Assembly (NCBI RefSeq): GCF_041435195.1
Contig: NZ_CP108106.1
Coordinates: forward strand, 6,828,501 to 6,892,500
Length of the DNA: 64,000 bases
Source of the DNA: Streptomyces sp. NBC_00224
Lineage (GTDB): Bacteria > Actinomycetota > Actinomycetes > Streptomycetales > Streptomycetaceae
Direction: 5' to 3'
The number at the start of each line of letters is the position of its first letter. The stretch's first letter is position 1. A program made the translations under genes and the position numbers. Shown here one piece after another: positions 44,195 through 53,137 of the stretch. The notes below the pieces were generated by a model. That model did no database searches, was not told the origin of the DNA, and worked only from the letters and a program-made list of their open reading frames with translations.

Positions 44195-45481
44195 CTAGGC
44201 GGCCCGGACGAGCCCCTTCAGGAAGCGGGCGGCCCGCCCCTGCGGCCGGACGCCGGCCCGCTCCTTCCACCACCGGCCCAACTGCCGCGCGACGTCGCCG
44301 TCGAGGTCCTCCCTGAGCAGCGACTCCACGAAGTCGAGGGCGTCGCGGCGGTAGCCGTCGCCCATGGGGCGGCTCCTGGCGTACGCGAGGTACGCCGGGC
44401 GGTACGCGTCCCCGAGGATCCGGGGCAGCTCCGGCGCCACCTTCGCGACGACATCGGCCCGCTTCGCCGCGAGCGCCCGCGCCTGGACGCGCAGCCGGGT
44501 GGCGTCGAACCCGTACGGGACGGGGGTGCCGGCGACGAGCGCGGAGAGGAGCGAGGCCTGCGCGAGCGCGAGGCGCAGCCGGGCGTCCGTCCCGGGCCCC
44601 TGTTCGTCCGAGGAGCGGGGGGCGGGGCGGAGCCCCGCAGGAGCCGCGGGCCCCGCGGTGGGAGCCCCCGCCAGCACGCGGCGAATCGCCCCGAGCTCCC
44701 CCGCCAACTCCTCCTCCGGCCCAAACGCGTCGTCCCGCTCCAGCAGGACCCCTCGCGGCGTCACCCGCGACACGAGCTCCGCCAACACGTCGAGCACCTC
44801 CGCCCCCACCGGATGCGCATGCGTGTCGTGCCACACGCCGTCCTTCTCGACGCCCCCGGCGACGTGCACGTACGCGATCGCCTCCACCGGCAGCTCGGAG
44901 AGGGCCTTCGCGGGGTCCTCGCCCCGGTTCACCCGGTTCGTGTGGAGGTTGGCCACATCGATGAGGAGCCGCACGCCCGTACGCTCCACCAGCTCCGCGA
45001 GGAACTGGCCCTCCGTCATGTCCTCGTCCGGCCAGTTCACCAGCGCCGCTATGTTCTCCAGGGCGAGCGGCACCGGCAGGGAGTCCTGCGCGATGCGGAC
45101 GTTCTCGCAGAGCACCTCAAGCGCGTCCCAGGTGCGCGGCACCGGCAGCAGGTGCCCGGCCTCCAGGCGCGGCGACGCGGTGAGGGCGCCCCCGGCCCGT
45201 ACGAACGCGATGTGCTCGGTGACCAGCGGAGCCGACAGCGCCTGTGCCCGTGCCGCCAGATCGGCCAGCCGCCCGGCGTCGGGCCGGTCGGCGCCGCCGA
45301 GGCCCAGCGACACGCCGTGCGGCACGACCGTGACCCCGCGCCGCCGCAGCCGTAGCAGCGACTCGGGAAGGTGGCCGGGGCAGAGGTTCTCGGCCACCGC
45401 CTCCACCCAGTCGACGCCCGGCAGCCGCTCGATCGCGTCGGCGATCTCGGGCCGCCATCCGATGCCGATGCCCAGCTCCAT
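44195..45481 (-). CDS. DUF692 (MNIO-type) oxidase with fused C-terminal partner-like domain
   Basis: 428 residues from ATG 45481, with GGAGG five bases upstream. Residues 1-275 are a TIM-barrel of the DUF692 family (multinuclear non-haem iron oxidases such as MbnB and TglH, which modify peptide cysteines). Candidate metal ligands are all present in order: H55 ([12 protein letters not shown]), H90 (VTEHIAF), E142 (LALENIAAL), D175 and N178 (LLIDVANLH), H206 (AYVHVAGG), D219 and H221 ([10 protein letters not shown]), E249 (VLLERDDAF). After a Pro/Ala linker, residues about 300-400 form a helical domain ([37 protein letters not shown]) that resembles the separate partner proteins of MNIO enzymes; I recall it as the SCO6045-like C-terminal domain. 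The substrate is unknown. Confidence 0.87.
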   Translation of the reverse strand: MELGIGIGWRPEIADAIERLPGVDWVEAVAENLCPGHLPESLLRLRRRGVTVVPHGVSLGLGGADRPDAGRLADLAARAQALSAPLVTEHIAFVRAGGALTASPRLEAGHLLPVPRTWDALEVLCENVRIAQDSLPVPLALENIAALVNWPDEDMTEGQFLAELVERTGVRLLIDVANLHTNRVNRGEDPAKALSELPVEAIAYVHVAGGVEKDGVWHDTHAHPVGAEVLDVLAELVSRVTPRGVLLERDDAFGPEEELAGELGAIRRVLAGAPTAGPAAPAGLRPAPRSSDEQGPGTDARLRLALAQASLLSALVAGTPVPYGFDATRLRVQARALAAKRADVVAKVAPELPRILGDAYRPAYLAYARSRPMGDGYRRDALDFVESLLREDLDGDVARQLGRWWKERAGVRPQGRAARFLKGLVRAA

Positions 45482-45637
45482 GGTCGCCTCCCCGGCGTGG
45501 TGTTCGTGGCACGTCGCGACACAGGGACGTGATGGTGGAGTGGTCATGGCCCCGGCGCGCCCCGGCCAACCCGCCGCGCCCCACCTTCAGAGCTTCATTT
45601 GAGGTTGGAGGGCGACCAGTGGGGTTGGAGAGCGGCC

Positions 45638-45656
45638 GGGCCGGCGACGCCGGCCC
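45638..45656 (-). terminator. Hairpin after the upstream DUF4142 gene
   Basis: GGGCCGG (45638-45644) pairs with CCGGCCC (45650-45656), loop of five; 31 bases past the stop at 45687 on the minus strand. Confidence 0.6.
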
Positions 45657-45686
45657 AGGCCCGGCTACTGCTGGGCTGCTTCCGGG

Positions 45687-46334
45687 CTACTTCTGTGCCA
45701 GCGAGTCGTAGTCGACCATGCCCGTGGACTCCAGCATGTTGATGTGGTCGAGCACCGTCTGGTTGGCGTCCTGGGCCAGGTCCCGGACCAGTGAGTTGCG
45801 GGTGTTGGCGCGGACCTCGGCGACCAGGCCGAAGACCTTGCCGTGGGCGCGCCGCAGCAGGTTCGCGAACTTGACCTCGTAGTCGCGGCCCTGCGCCGCC
45901 GTCAGCTCCTTGAGCCACCCCTGCTGCTGCTCGTTGGGCTGGTTGGGCAGCTCGACGCCCAGCTGCGAGGCGACGTCCCGGACGTGCTTGTCGAGCGAGG
46001 TGTGGCCCATCACGAGATGGTCCCCGGTGGCCTTGACGGCCGCACTCGGCGCCCGCTCCTGCGCCTGCTGTCCGGCGGGCAGTTCCCACAGCCCGGCCAG
46101 GCGCACCTTGGTGATGAACTCGCGGTCGGTGGGCGAGAGCGGGCCCCAGCGGGTCGACACGGACGCCGCGTCGAGGTTCGACCGGTCCGTCCCGAGCCGG
46201 TCGGCGTACGACCAGACGGGGAAGGCGAGCGCCCCGATGGTGGCGGCCAGCGCCACGATGATCAGTGCCGTTCCGTTGAACCGGCCGAGGATCCCGACCC
46301 GTTCGGTCCGGTCCGTCCGTCGGATGCGTCCCAC
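45687..46334 (-). CDS. DUF4142 protein, membrane-anchored
   Basis: 215 residues. N-terminal helix (GTALIIVALAATIGALAFP, about 22-40), then the DUF4142 four-helix domain (DREFITKVRLAGLWELPAGQ, DHLVMGHTSLDKHVRDVASQ, ANTRNSLVRDLAQDANQTVL). About two-thirds of residues match the 43294 protein over the domain, but the Pro-rich tail is absent. First gene of the leftward DUF4142/DUF692/DUF4142/TIGR04222 group. The domain is ferritin-like in shape; no metal site could be read with confidence. Confidence 0.82.
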   Translation of the reverse strand: MGRIRRTDRTERVGILGRFNGTALIIVALAATIGALAFPVWSYADRLGTDRSNLDAASVSTRWGPLSPTDREFITKVRLAGLWELPAGQQAQERAPSAAVKATGDHLVMGHTSLDKHVRDVASQLGVELPNQPNEQQQGWLKELTAAQGRDYEVKFANLLRRAHGKVFGLVAEVRANTRNSLVRDLAQDANQTVLDHINMLESTGMVDYDSLAQK

Positions 46335-46424
46335 AACATGCCTCCCAGGCAGGCAACTTGGCAGTACCGGGAGGTACGGGCGGGACGCGTGTTGCGTTCA
46401 GCGGCGCCGTGAACCGGTCCGCGA

Positions 46425-47159
46425 TCAGCCGAGCCGGCCCCGCAGCGCCGGATGGTCCGCCACCACCGTGCAGGACCCCGGCGCGATCTCCGTGAACCCC
46501 GCGTCCCGGACCACCGGCAGCCCGCCGGCCGTCAGCGCCGCCCACTCCTCGCGCGGCGCCACCCGTACCGACAGCTTGAAGTCCGTCTCCCGCCAGGCCG
46601 TGCGCTCCGCCTCCGACAGCTCCCACCACGCGAGCTGCGCCCCGTGGCCGGCCTGGGCCATCGCCTTGCCCGCCGACATGTCGAGCTCCGGGTTGAGCCA
46701 CAGCACCGGCGCGAGGGGGTCGGGGTCGCCCGGCCCGGCCGGGTCGTCCAGGTCCGTGCCGGAGACCTGGAGCTTGGCCAGCTCCTTGGGCCAGCCGTCG
46801 AGCGGTACGGGCGGGAAGACCCGCACCTCCGCCGACTTCCCGGTGACCGTGATGCCCGGCAGTGCCGACGCCTTGCGCCACTCCGCGCCGCGCGCCCGCC
46901 GCACCACCTTGCGGATCCTGGCGTCCTGCCAGTCCCGCATGGCCTGGGCCCACTCGCCGTCGCCGAGCGACCGCTCGTCGCTGAGCATCACCAGGACGGC
47001 CCGGGCCGCGGTCTCCAGCGCGTCGGTGCGGGCCGGCGGCTCCGTCTTCTCGATGCGGACGACCATCGGGAGGACGTACTGAGGGGCCTCGTCGCGGACG
47101 TTCGACTCCTGGTGGAACGGGCTCGGGGCGGGGGTCTCGGGGGTTTCGTCACTGCTCAC
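46425..47159 (-). CDS. Peptidyl-tRNA hydrolase 2-like protein
   Basis: 244 residues. The C-terminal half carries the Pth2-type motif LDMSAGKAMAQAGHGAQLAWWELSEAERTAW (shown here only by its key residues K, Q and H), then LSVRVAPREEW and AGFTEIAPGSCTVVADHP, matching the Pth2 fold that releases peptides from stalled peptidyl-tRNA. The N-terminal half (about 1-125) is a lineage-specific extension. It is divergent from the AIM24-like gene with 71 bases between the starts. Confidence 0.75.
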   Translation of the reverse strand: MSSDETPETPAPSPFHQESNVRDEAPQYVLPMVVRIEKTEPPARTDALETAARAVLVMLSDERSLGDGEWAQAMRDWQDARIRKVVRRARGAEWRKASALPGITVTGKSAEVRVFPPVPLDGWPKELAKLQVSGTDLDDPAGPGDPDPLAPVLWLNPELDMSAGKAMAQAGHGAQLAWWELSEAERTAWRETDFKLSVRVAPREEWAALTAGGLPVVRDAGFTEIAPGSCTVVADHPALRGRLG

Positions 47160-47230
47160 GCGACCAGTCTGCCAGCCGCCGATTCCCGGATTCTTGGCGG
47201 AATGAATCCTTCCGGGACAGGATGCCCGGC

Positions 47231-47908
47231 ATGAAGAGCGATCTTTTCTCAGCGGGGCACATGGCGCAGCCGGCCACCGAGGCCGGAATGACCCTGCAGA
47301 ACGCCAAGTCCATCAAGTACGCGGTCAACGGCGAGATGCTCGCGCGCCAAGGCGCGATGATCGCTTACCGCGGAAACCTGCAGTTCGAGCGCCGGGGCCA
47401 GGGCATAGGCGGCATGCTCAAGCGCGCCGTCACCGGCGAGGGCCTGCCCCTGATGGCGGTCAAGGGCCAGGGCGAGGCGTGGTTCGCGCACGAGGCGCAG
47501 AACTGCTTCATCGTCGACATCGAGCAGGGCGACGTCCTGACGGTCAACGGCCGCAACGTCCTCTGCTTCGACGCGTCCCTCACGTACGAGATCAAGACCG
47601 TCAAGGGCTCCGGCATCGCCGGCGGCGGCCTCTTCAACAGCGTCTTCACCGGCTGGGGCCGGCTCGGCCTGGTCTGCGAGGGCAACCCGCTGGTGATCCC
47701 GGTCACCGCGCAGCAGCCCGTGTACGTCGACACCGACGCGGTGGTCGGCTGGACCGCGAACCTGAGCACCTCGCTGCACCGCTCGCAGTCCATCGGCTCG
47801 ATGATCCGCGGCGGCTCCGGCGAGGCCGTGCAGCTGATGCTCCAGGGCGAGGGCTACGTCATCGTCCGCCCGAGCGAGGCCACCCCGAAGAAGGCCGAGC
47901 AGCACTGA
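47231..47908 (+). CDS. AIM24/DUF124 family protein
   Basis: 225 residues from ATG 47231 (AGGA nine bases upstream; ATG 47222 also possible). Beta-rich AIM24 fold with no signal peptide: MTLQNAKSIKYAVNGEMLARQGAMIAY, GEGLPLMAVKGQGEAWFAHEA, VDIEQGDVLTVNGRNVL. Members are often encoded near stress or membrane genes, but the function is unknown. Followed by a hairpin. Confidence 0.85.
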   Translation: MKSDLFSAGHMAQPATEAGMTLQNAKSIKYAVNGEMLARQGAMIAYRGNLQFERRGQGIGGMLKRAVTGEGLPLMAVKGQGEAWFAHEAQNCFIVDIEQGDVLTVNGRNVLCFDASLTYEIKTVKGSGIAGGGLFNSVFTGWGRLGLVCEGNPLVIPVTAQQPVYVDTDAVVGWTANLSTSLHRSQSIGSMIRGGSGEAVQLMLQGEGYVIVRPSEATPKKAEQH

Positions 47909-47915
47909 GGTCGGT

Positions 47916-47942
47916 GGGCCGCCGGTACGGGATCGGCGGCCC
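47916..47942 (+). terminator. Terminator of the AIM24-like gene
   Basis: Perfect 9-bp stem GGGCCGCCG (47916-47924) with 47934-47942, eight bases after the stop. Confidence 0.75.
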
Positions 47943-48029
47943 CTGGGTGCTGCCCGGGGTCGACCTGGAACCGCACGCGGGCACCAACGGCACCGGGGCA
48001 GGCGTCTGCACGCCCAGTGTCCGGCGCGG

Positions 48030-48254
48030 ATGACTACCCTCGTGGATATGGACCGCATGGACCGTACAGACGTCGCCGACGAGACGTACTGCGCCCCGGC
48101 CGCCCCCGCGCGGCCCGCCCCGGCCGAGGGGCCTCCGTACGCCGAGTGCGTGCTGTGCCGCGAGCCGACCGAGTACCCGGAGTCGGTCAAGGGCATCACG
48201 CTCTGCCCGGTGTGCGAGTGGCAGGAGGCGCAGCGCACCGCCTGCTCCGGCTGA
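48030..48254 (+). CDS. Small zinc-ribbon-like protein
   Basis: 74 residues from ATG 48030 (ATG 48048 is an alternative start). The second half holds two Cys pairs, ECVLC and LCPVC, spaced about 19 residues apart, the pattern of a single zinc ribbon, followed by EWQEAQRTACSG. No DNA-binding helix visible. No clear ribosome-binding site. It ends 24 bases from a convergent gene. Function unknown; probably real because of the Cys pattern and codon bias. Confidence 0.65.
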   Translation: MTTLVDMDRMDRTDVADETYCAPAAPARPAPAEGPPYAECVLCREPTEYPESVKGITLCPVCEWQEAQRTACSG

Positions 48255-48278
48255 CCACGGGGCCTCGCCCCCCAGGGC

Positions 48279-49166
48279 CTACCTCTTGGCGGCCGAGCCG
48301 ATGAGGTCGGAGACCTTCACGAAGCGGTAGCCGCGCTTGCGCAGCTCCGGCACGATCCGCTGGACCGCCCGGTCGGTGACCGGCGCCGCGCTGCGGGTGC
48401 AGTGCATGACCACCAGTGAGCCCGGCTTCACCCCGGCGAGGACCTGCTCGGCCACCGCGTCCGCGTCGTGCGCGAACGCGTCGCCGCTCACCACGTCCCA
48501 CTGCACCGCGGTCATCCTCAGCGGGGCCAGCGTCCGCAGCACCTCGTCGTTGTAGCAGCCGCCGGGGAAGCGGAAGTACGGCACCGCGTTGCGCACCCCC
48601 GCCTTCTTGAAGGAGGCGGTCGCCTTCTCGACATCGGTGCGCATCTCGTCCTTGCCGACGACCGGCAGCCCGTAGCAGGGGGACTTGAAGGCGTAGTGGC
48701 TGTACGAGTGGTTGGCGACCTCGAAGTTCGGGTCCGCCCCGATGGCGCGTGCCTCGGCCGGGTACTCGTCGGCCCAGCGGCCCGTCATGAAGATCGTGGC
48801 GGGAACCTTGAGCCGCCGCAGATCGGCGATGAGCGCGGGGTTGTCGAAGTGCTCGCCGCTCGCCGCGCGCGGCCCCTGGTCGGCGGTCATGTCGGCGTCG
48901 AAGGTGAGCGCGACGACCTTCTGCCCGCCCTTGGGGGCGCGGCTGAAGACGGGGGTGAGACCGCCGGGGCCGGGCGCGAGGGTGGGCGCCTGGCGGAGGG
49001 CCTGCGGGGTGGGGGAGGCGGGGGGCGCCGCGGGGGCGGCGGACGGCTTGCTCGCGCCCGGCGCCGCCTTCGCGCCACGGTCGGCGGGGGCGGGATCGGA
49101 GCTGCAGCCCGCGAGCGCGGCACCGAGAACGGCAATCGCCAGCAGCTTTCGTACAGAAATGGTCAC
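48279..49166 (-). CDS. Polysaccharide deacetylase family lipoprotein (CE4)
   Basis: 295 residues. Lipoprotein signal with lipobox LAGC near residue 21, then an Ala/Pro-rich linker to about residue 75. NodB/CE4 domain: VVALTFDADMT (first motif, with the metal-binding Asp pair), FEVANHSYSHYAFKS (HSYSH, metal His), YFRFPGGCYND (RFPGG) and VVMHCTRS near the end. Likely removes acetyl groups from peptidoglycan or another cell-wall polymer outside the membrane. Monocistronic as far as can be seen. Confidence 0.9.
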   Translation of the reverse strand: MTISVRKLLAIAVLGAALAGCSSDPAPADRGAKAAPGASKPSAAPAAPPASPTPQALRQAPTLAPGPGGLTPVFSRAPKGGQKVVALTFDADMTADQGPRAASGEHFDNPALIADLRRLKVPATIFMTGRWADEYPAEARAIGADPNFEVANHSYSHYAFKSPCYGLPVVGKDEMRTDVEKATASFKKAGVRNAVPYFRFPGGCYNDEVLRTLAPLRMTAVQWDVVSGDAFAHDADAVAEQVLAGVKPGSLVVMHCTRSAAPVTDRAVQRIVPELRKRGYRFVKVSDLIGSAAKR

Positions 49167-49697
49167 GGTTGGAAACTATCCGATCATTCGCTGAGCAACG
49201 GTGTGCGCCGCCGTCGGGCCGCATACGTTTCCGGCCAATGAGTGAACCGGACGGAACCGCTCCGAGAACCCGGCGCCCAGGAGCGTATTCGGGTGCGTCG
49301 AGTCGCCTCGCCGGGGCGCCCGCGCCCGGCCGCGCGTCGGCCGTCCGCCGTGCGCGCGCCGGGTCCGGTTCGCCGCAGGGAAGGTGAATATGCCGGCGGG
49401 GCTGCACGATTCGGCGTGTTCGGACGGGGTGTTCGCCGCAGCGAAGCGAGGGCGCCGGATCCGGCCGACGACCCCGGTCGCGGGGGACGCGGTCATTCCC
49501 CTTTTCCCGCAAGGGAGTCGGTAAGAGCCTCCACCGGCGCCGGAACCCGTACAGAGCAATCGGTTTCTTTGCCGAGCGCTTACAGAGTTCAATTCCGGCC
49601 TCGGCGGCAGGACCCTTGTCGCTCCGCCGGACCCGTGGTTAGGCTCCCGCTCGTTTCGAATCCTGCACACTTTCTTCGCAACCTGACCAACTGTGGG
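49167..49697. promoter_or_regulatory. Long divergent region before the RiPP-like operon, with promoter
   Basis: No convincing gene in these 531 bases. Rightward promoter candidate: TTGTCG (49616-49621), 18-base spacer, TAGGCT (49640-49645). This would start transcription at about 49652, roughly 45 bases before the small upstream ORF. The remainder has no clear repeat. Confidence 0.5.
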
Positions 49698-49784
49698 GTG
49701 GCTGTGCGTGAACCAGGGTTTTCGGCGTTGACGGGGCTGTTACCGCAGTCGTCGGAGTTGGCTCTGTTGCCCGTGGGGCGCTGA
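49698..49784 (+). CDS. Small upstream ORF coupled to the exporter gene (possible leader peptide)
   Basis: 28 codons from GTG 49698 (or 26 from GTG 49704), reading VREPGFSALTGLLPQS near its start. Its stop TGA overlaps the ATG of the MFS gene by one base (TGATG), so translation would be coupled. It contains a TTA leucine codon, rare in Streptomyces and dependent on the bldA tRNA. Ribosome-binding site weak (GGGG). Could be a regulatory leader, or chance. Confidence 0.35.
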   Translation: MAVREPGFSALTGLLPQSSELALLPVGR

Positions 49785-51097
49785 TGGGCTCCGTCACCGC
49801 GGCGCCCGGCAAGGCCGTCGTCCGTCGGCCGCTGTCCCGGGACGTCCGGCTGTTCTGGTGCGCGAGCGCCACCGACGCGCTCGGCAGCCAGGCCTCCGGC
49901 GTCGTCCTGCCCCTGCTGCTCCTGGGCCTCGGATACTCGGCCACGACCGTCGGGCTCGTCGCGGGCGTGTCCACCGCGGCCGGGCTGCTCCTCGCCCCGC
50001 TCGCCGCCGTGCCCGCCGACCGGGGCGCACGCAAACCGGTGATGCTCTGGTCCGCCGTCGTCTCGGCGCTCGCCATGGGCGGGGTGGCCGTCGCCGCCGC
50101 CGCGGGCCGTCCGCCGCTCGCCCTGCTCCTGGGCGCGGTCCTGGTGGAACGATTCTCCACCGCCGTGTACGAGGCGGCCGCGGCCGGCACCGTGGCCCTG
50201 ATCGCCCCGCCCGTCGACACCCCCCGTGTGGTGGCCGGGCTCTCGGCCGCCGACCAGAGCGCGCTGATCCTCGGCCCGGCCCTGGGCGGCGCCCTCTACC
50301 AGGCCTCCCGCGCCCTGCCCTTCGTCGCGGACGCGGTGTCGTACACCGTCGCGGCGGTGTGCGTGGGCGCGCTGAAGTCGGACCTGCGGCCGGGGGAGGG
50401 AGAGCCCGGGGGAGCGTCAGGGGAGCCGGCGCGCGTCGTCGGCCCCGGCGTCCAGAGCCCGGCGGACCCCGCCCAAAGCCCCCCGCGCCGCCCCGCCCTC
50501 CGCGCCGAACTCGGCGCCGGGCTCGCGCTCGTCCGCACCTCGCCCTTCCTCCGGCTCGTCCTGATCTGGACGACCACCGTCAACGGCGTGATCGTCGCGC
50601 TGTACTACGGCGCCGTCTTCACCCTCCAGAAGGGCGGCCACGGGGGCGCCCCGATGGGTCTCGTGCTGGCGCTCTCCGGCGCCGCCGGGCTCGTCGGGTC
50701 GCTGGCCGCACCCCGCGTCGCGGGCCGGATCAGCGCGACCCGGCTCCTGGTCACCGTCTCGTGGCTGCTGGTGCCGCTCGCCGCCGCGCTCGCGACCGCG
50801 AAGGGGCCCTGGACGTACGGCGCTCTGTTCGGGGTGTTCTGCCTGCTGATGCCGCTGGTCACCGTGGTGCTCCAGTCCCGGGCGATCCAGGAGACCCCAC
50901 CCGCCCTCCAGGCCCGTACCGCCGCCGTCCTCGCCACCGCCGTCGGCGGCTCCGCCGCCCTCGCGCCCGTCGTCGCGGGAGTGTGCGCGTCCCGCGCGGG
51001 CACCGCCGCGCCCGCCGTCGCGAGCGCGGCGGTGCTCACGCTGCTCGCCTGCTGGACGACGTACGTACGGGTCCCGGCGCGTGGGGCCGCCGTATGA
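49784..51097 (+). CDS. MFS exporter of a RiPP-type operon
   Basis: 437 residues from ATG 49784. Twelve predicted helices with the motif PADRGARKPVMLWSAVVS after helix 2, typical of major-facilitator drug or peptide exporters (DHA1/3-like). The central loop (about 205-245) is Gly/Pro-rich. It is the first full gene of an operon with a peptidase, a small peptide, a radical SAM enzyme and DUF5825, so it probably exports the mature peptide product or gives self-protection. Its stop overlaps the peptidase ATG (ATGA). Confidence 0.85.
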   Translation: MGSVTAAPGKAVVRRPLSRDVRLFWCASATDALGSQASGVVLPLLLLGLGYSATTVGLVAGVSTAAGLLLAPLAAVPADRGARKPVMLWSAVVSALAMGGVAVAAAAGRPPLALLLGAVLVERFSTAVYEAAAAGTVALIAPPVDTPRVVAGLSAADQSALILGPALGGALYQASRALPFVADAVSYTVAAVCVGALKSDLRPGEGEPGGASGEPARVVGPGVQSPADPAQSPPRRPALRAELGAGLALVRTSPFLRLVLIWTTTVNGVIVALYYGAVFTLQKGGHGGAPMGLVLALSGAAGLVGSLAAPRVAGRISATRLLVTVSWLLVPLAAALATAKGPWTYGALFGVFCLLMPLVTVVLQSRAIQETPPALQARTAAVLATAVGGSAALAPVVAGVCASRAGTAAPAVASAAVLTLLACWTTYVRVPARGAAV

Positions 51098-53013
51098 CCG
51101 GCCGCTACCAGGTCTACCGGGCCGCCCTGCCCGAGGTGTGCGCCGCCGACCCGGCGCGGATGGCGTTCACCGGCGACGCCGAGGGCCGCTGCGAGGTGTT
51201 CACCTGGGACGCCGGGACCGGACGGACCCGACAGGTCACCGATCGCCCGCACGGCACCTTCCACCACGCCGTCGACCGCGACGGCCATGTGTGGTGGTTC
51301 GACGAGGACGAACACGGCGCCGGGCACTGGCGGTTCCAGCCCTTCGACGGCGGGGCCGACCGCCCCGGCCTGACCGGGCCGGCCCCGGGCGAGCCGCGCG
51401 GCCTCGCCGTCGGCGACAACGCGACGGTCGCGATGGGCCTCGGGGATGCCCGGACCACCGCCGTCCACATCGGGCCGCGCGGCGGCCCGGCCCGCGAAGT
51501 GACGCGCGTCGACGGCCACGTCACCCTCTCCGGCATCACCCCCGACGGCCGCCTCCTCGCCGTCAGCGGCGCGGCGGGCTCGGCGCGGGCCGTGACCGTC
51601 CTGTCCGACGACGGCACCACGCGCGCGGTGCTGCCCGGCGACGGCCCGCACGGCAGACTCTGGTCCCTGGGCTTCGCCCCCAGTGGCGACCAAGCCGAAC
51701 TGCTCCTCGTCCGCGAGGCCGACGACCACTATCTGCTGGCGAGCTGGCACGCGGATGCGGATCCGCACCCCGGATCCGGATCCGCATCCGGCGTCACCAC
51801 CCACACCTGGTGCGCCTTCGACACCGAGATCACCGCCCGCTGGCACCCCGACGGCCGCTCGGTCCTCGTGCGCCAGGACCGCCACGGCCGCAGCACGCTG
51901 CACCGCGTCGACCTGCGCGAACGCACGGTCGAGCCGGTTCCGGCGCCGCGCGGCACCCTCCTGGACGCCGCGCCCCGCGCCGGAACCGACGTCCACTACC
52001 TCTGGACGGATACCGCGAACCCGCCCCGGATGGGCTCCACCGCCGGGACGCCGCTGCCGCCCACGCACGGCATCCCCGCCCCGGTGCCCGGCGAGCACCG
52101 GGACCTGTGGACGCCCGGCCCCGACGGCCCGGTGCACAGCCTGCTCAGCCTGCCCGAGGGCCGCAGGGGAGCCGCTCCCGCGGTGTTCCTGGTGCACGGC
52201 GGGCCCGCCGACCACGACCGGGACGCCTACGACGGCGTGGTCCACTCACTGGTCGCCTCCGGCTTCGCCGTCGTCCGCGTCAACTACCGCGGGTCCACCG
52301 GCTACGGGCCGCGCTGGCGCCGGGCGTTCAGCCAGGGCGTCGGGCTCACCCAGGTCGACGACCTGGCCGCGGTGCGCGCGGACCTCGTCGCGCGCGGCGT
52401 CGTCCGCGCCGACGCGGCCGGGCTGTGGGGCACCTCCTGGGGCGGCTACCTCGTCCTGCTCGCCCTCGGGCTGCGCCCGGACCTGTGGCAGGCGGGCGTC
52501 GCGGTGAAGCCGGTGGCCGACTGCGCCGCCGCCCACCGCACCAGCACCCCGGCCCTGCGCGCCCTGGACGAGCGGCTGTTCGGCGGCACCCCCGACGAGG
52601 TGCCCGAGCGGTACGAGCGCAGCTCGCCCCTGCGGTACGCGGCCGCCGTGCGGGCCCCGCTCCTGGTCGTCGCCGCGACCCGGGACGCCAAGTGCCCGCC
52701 CGGCCAGGTGCGCGACTACCTCGCCGCCCTGCGCCACGCGCGCGTACCGCACGAGTCGATGTGGCTGGAGACCGGCCACGACGGCTACCAGGCGGACGAC
52801 CACGTGGCGGTCCTGCGCCGCGCCGTGGTCTTCCTCGACCGCGAGCTGCGCGGCCCGGACCGCGCGGCCGCCCCCAAGACTCCCCGCTCGGACCGGAGCG
52901 GGGATTCCGGACGGGTCCGCACCAAGGCCCCCGCCGGAACAAGCACCACCCGACACGATGAGAGGAGTTCCCATGCAGAAGGACATCATCCAGAACGACC
53001 CGCTCGCGGGTGA
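51094..53013 (+). CDS. S9-family (prolyl-oligopeptidase-type) serine peptidase
   Basis: 639 residues from ATG 51094, coupled to the exporter gene by ATGA. The N-terminal 370 residues look like a beta-propeller gate (MAFTGDAEGRCEVFTWDAGTG, ARWHPDGRSVLVRQD). The C-terminal hydrolase has the catalytic triad: S448 in GTSWGGYL, D531 in AATRDAKCPPGQ and H562 in ETGHDGYQ, with spacing (83 and 31) typical of S9 enzymes. The HGGPADHDRDAYDG oxyanion region is also present. Its last 41 bases overlap the small peptide gene. It probably removes the leader from the modified precursor or degrades the peptide. Confidence 0.88.
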   Translation: MTGRYQVYRAALPEVCAADPARMAFTGDAEGRCEVFTWDAGTGRTRQVTDRPHGTFHHAVDRDGHVWWFDEDEHGAGHWRFQPFDGGADRPGLTGPAPGEPRGLAVGDNATVAMGLGDARTTAVHIGPRGGPAREVTRVDGHVTLSGITPDGRLLAVSGAAGSARAVTVLSDDGTTRAVLPGDGPHGRLWSLGFAPSGDQAELLLVREADDHYLLASWHADADPHPGSGSASGVTTHTWCAFDTEITARWHPDGRSVLVRQDRHGRSTLHRVDLRERTVEPVPAPRGTLLDAAPRAGTDVHYLWTDTANPPRMGSTAGTPLPPTHGIPAPVPGEHRDLWTPGPDGPVHSLLSLPEGRRGAAPAVFLVHGGPADHDRDAYDGVVHSLVASGFAVVRVNYRGSTGYGPRWRRAFSQGVGLTQVDDLAAVRADLVARGVVRADAAGLWGTSWGGYLVLLALGLRPDLWQAGVAVKPVADCAAAHRTSTPALRALDERLFGGTPDEVPERYERSSPLRYAAAVRAPLLVVAATRDAKCPPGQVRDYLAALRHARVPHESMWLETGHDGYQADDHVAVLRRAVVFLDRELRGPDRAAAPKTPRSDRSGDSGRVRTKAPAGTSTTRHDERSSHAEGHHPERPARG

Positions 53014-53092
53014 CGAGGAGAACCGCAAGCCGAGCGTCGGCGTGACCATCAAGGTTCCGTTCCGTAACGCCGAGGACGGCGAAGAGGACTGA
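52973..53092 (+). CDS. Candidate RiPP precursor peptide (39 residues)
   Basis: Too short for most ORF callers. ATG 52973 with a strong AGGAG five bases upstream; begins MQKDIIQNDPLAG and ends KVPFRNAEDGEED. Acidic, with no signal peptide and no Cys. It follows the peptidase in a different frame and is directly before the radical SAM gene, the normal place for a precursor. The central SVGVTIKVPFRN segment, rich in aliphatic and beta-branched residues, is the likely core or recognition part; which residues are modified cannot be read. The strong site and the hairpins just downstream suggest that it is made in excess over the maturase. Confidence 0.75.
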   Translation: MQKDIIQNDPLAGDEENRKPSVGVTIKVPFRNAEDGEED

Positions 53093-53098
53093 TCCTTG

Positions 53099-53136
53099 CC
53101 GGTCGGCCCGGCGGTTTCGACCGCCGGGCCGACCGG
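53099..53136 (+). promoter_or_regulatory. UUCG hairpin between precursor and maturase genes
   Basis: Perfect 17-bp stem CCGGTCGGCCCGGCGGT (53099-53115) with 53120-53136, loop TTCG, seven bases past the precursor stop. A tetraloop-capped stem of this strength without a U-tract could be a partial terminator or a 3' stabiliser of the precursor message. Confidence 0.85.
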
Positions 53137-53137
53137 T

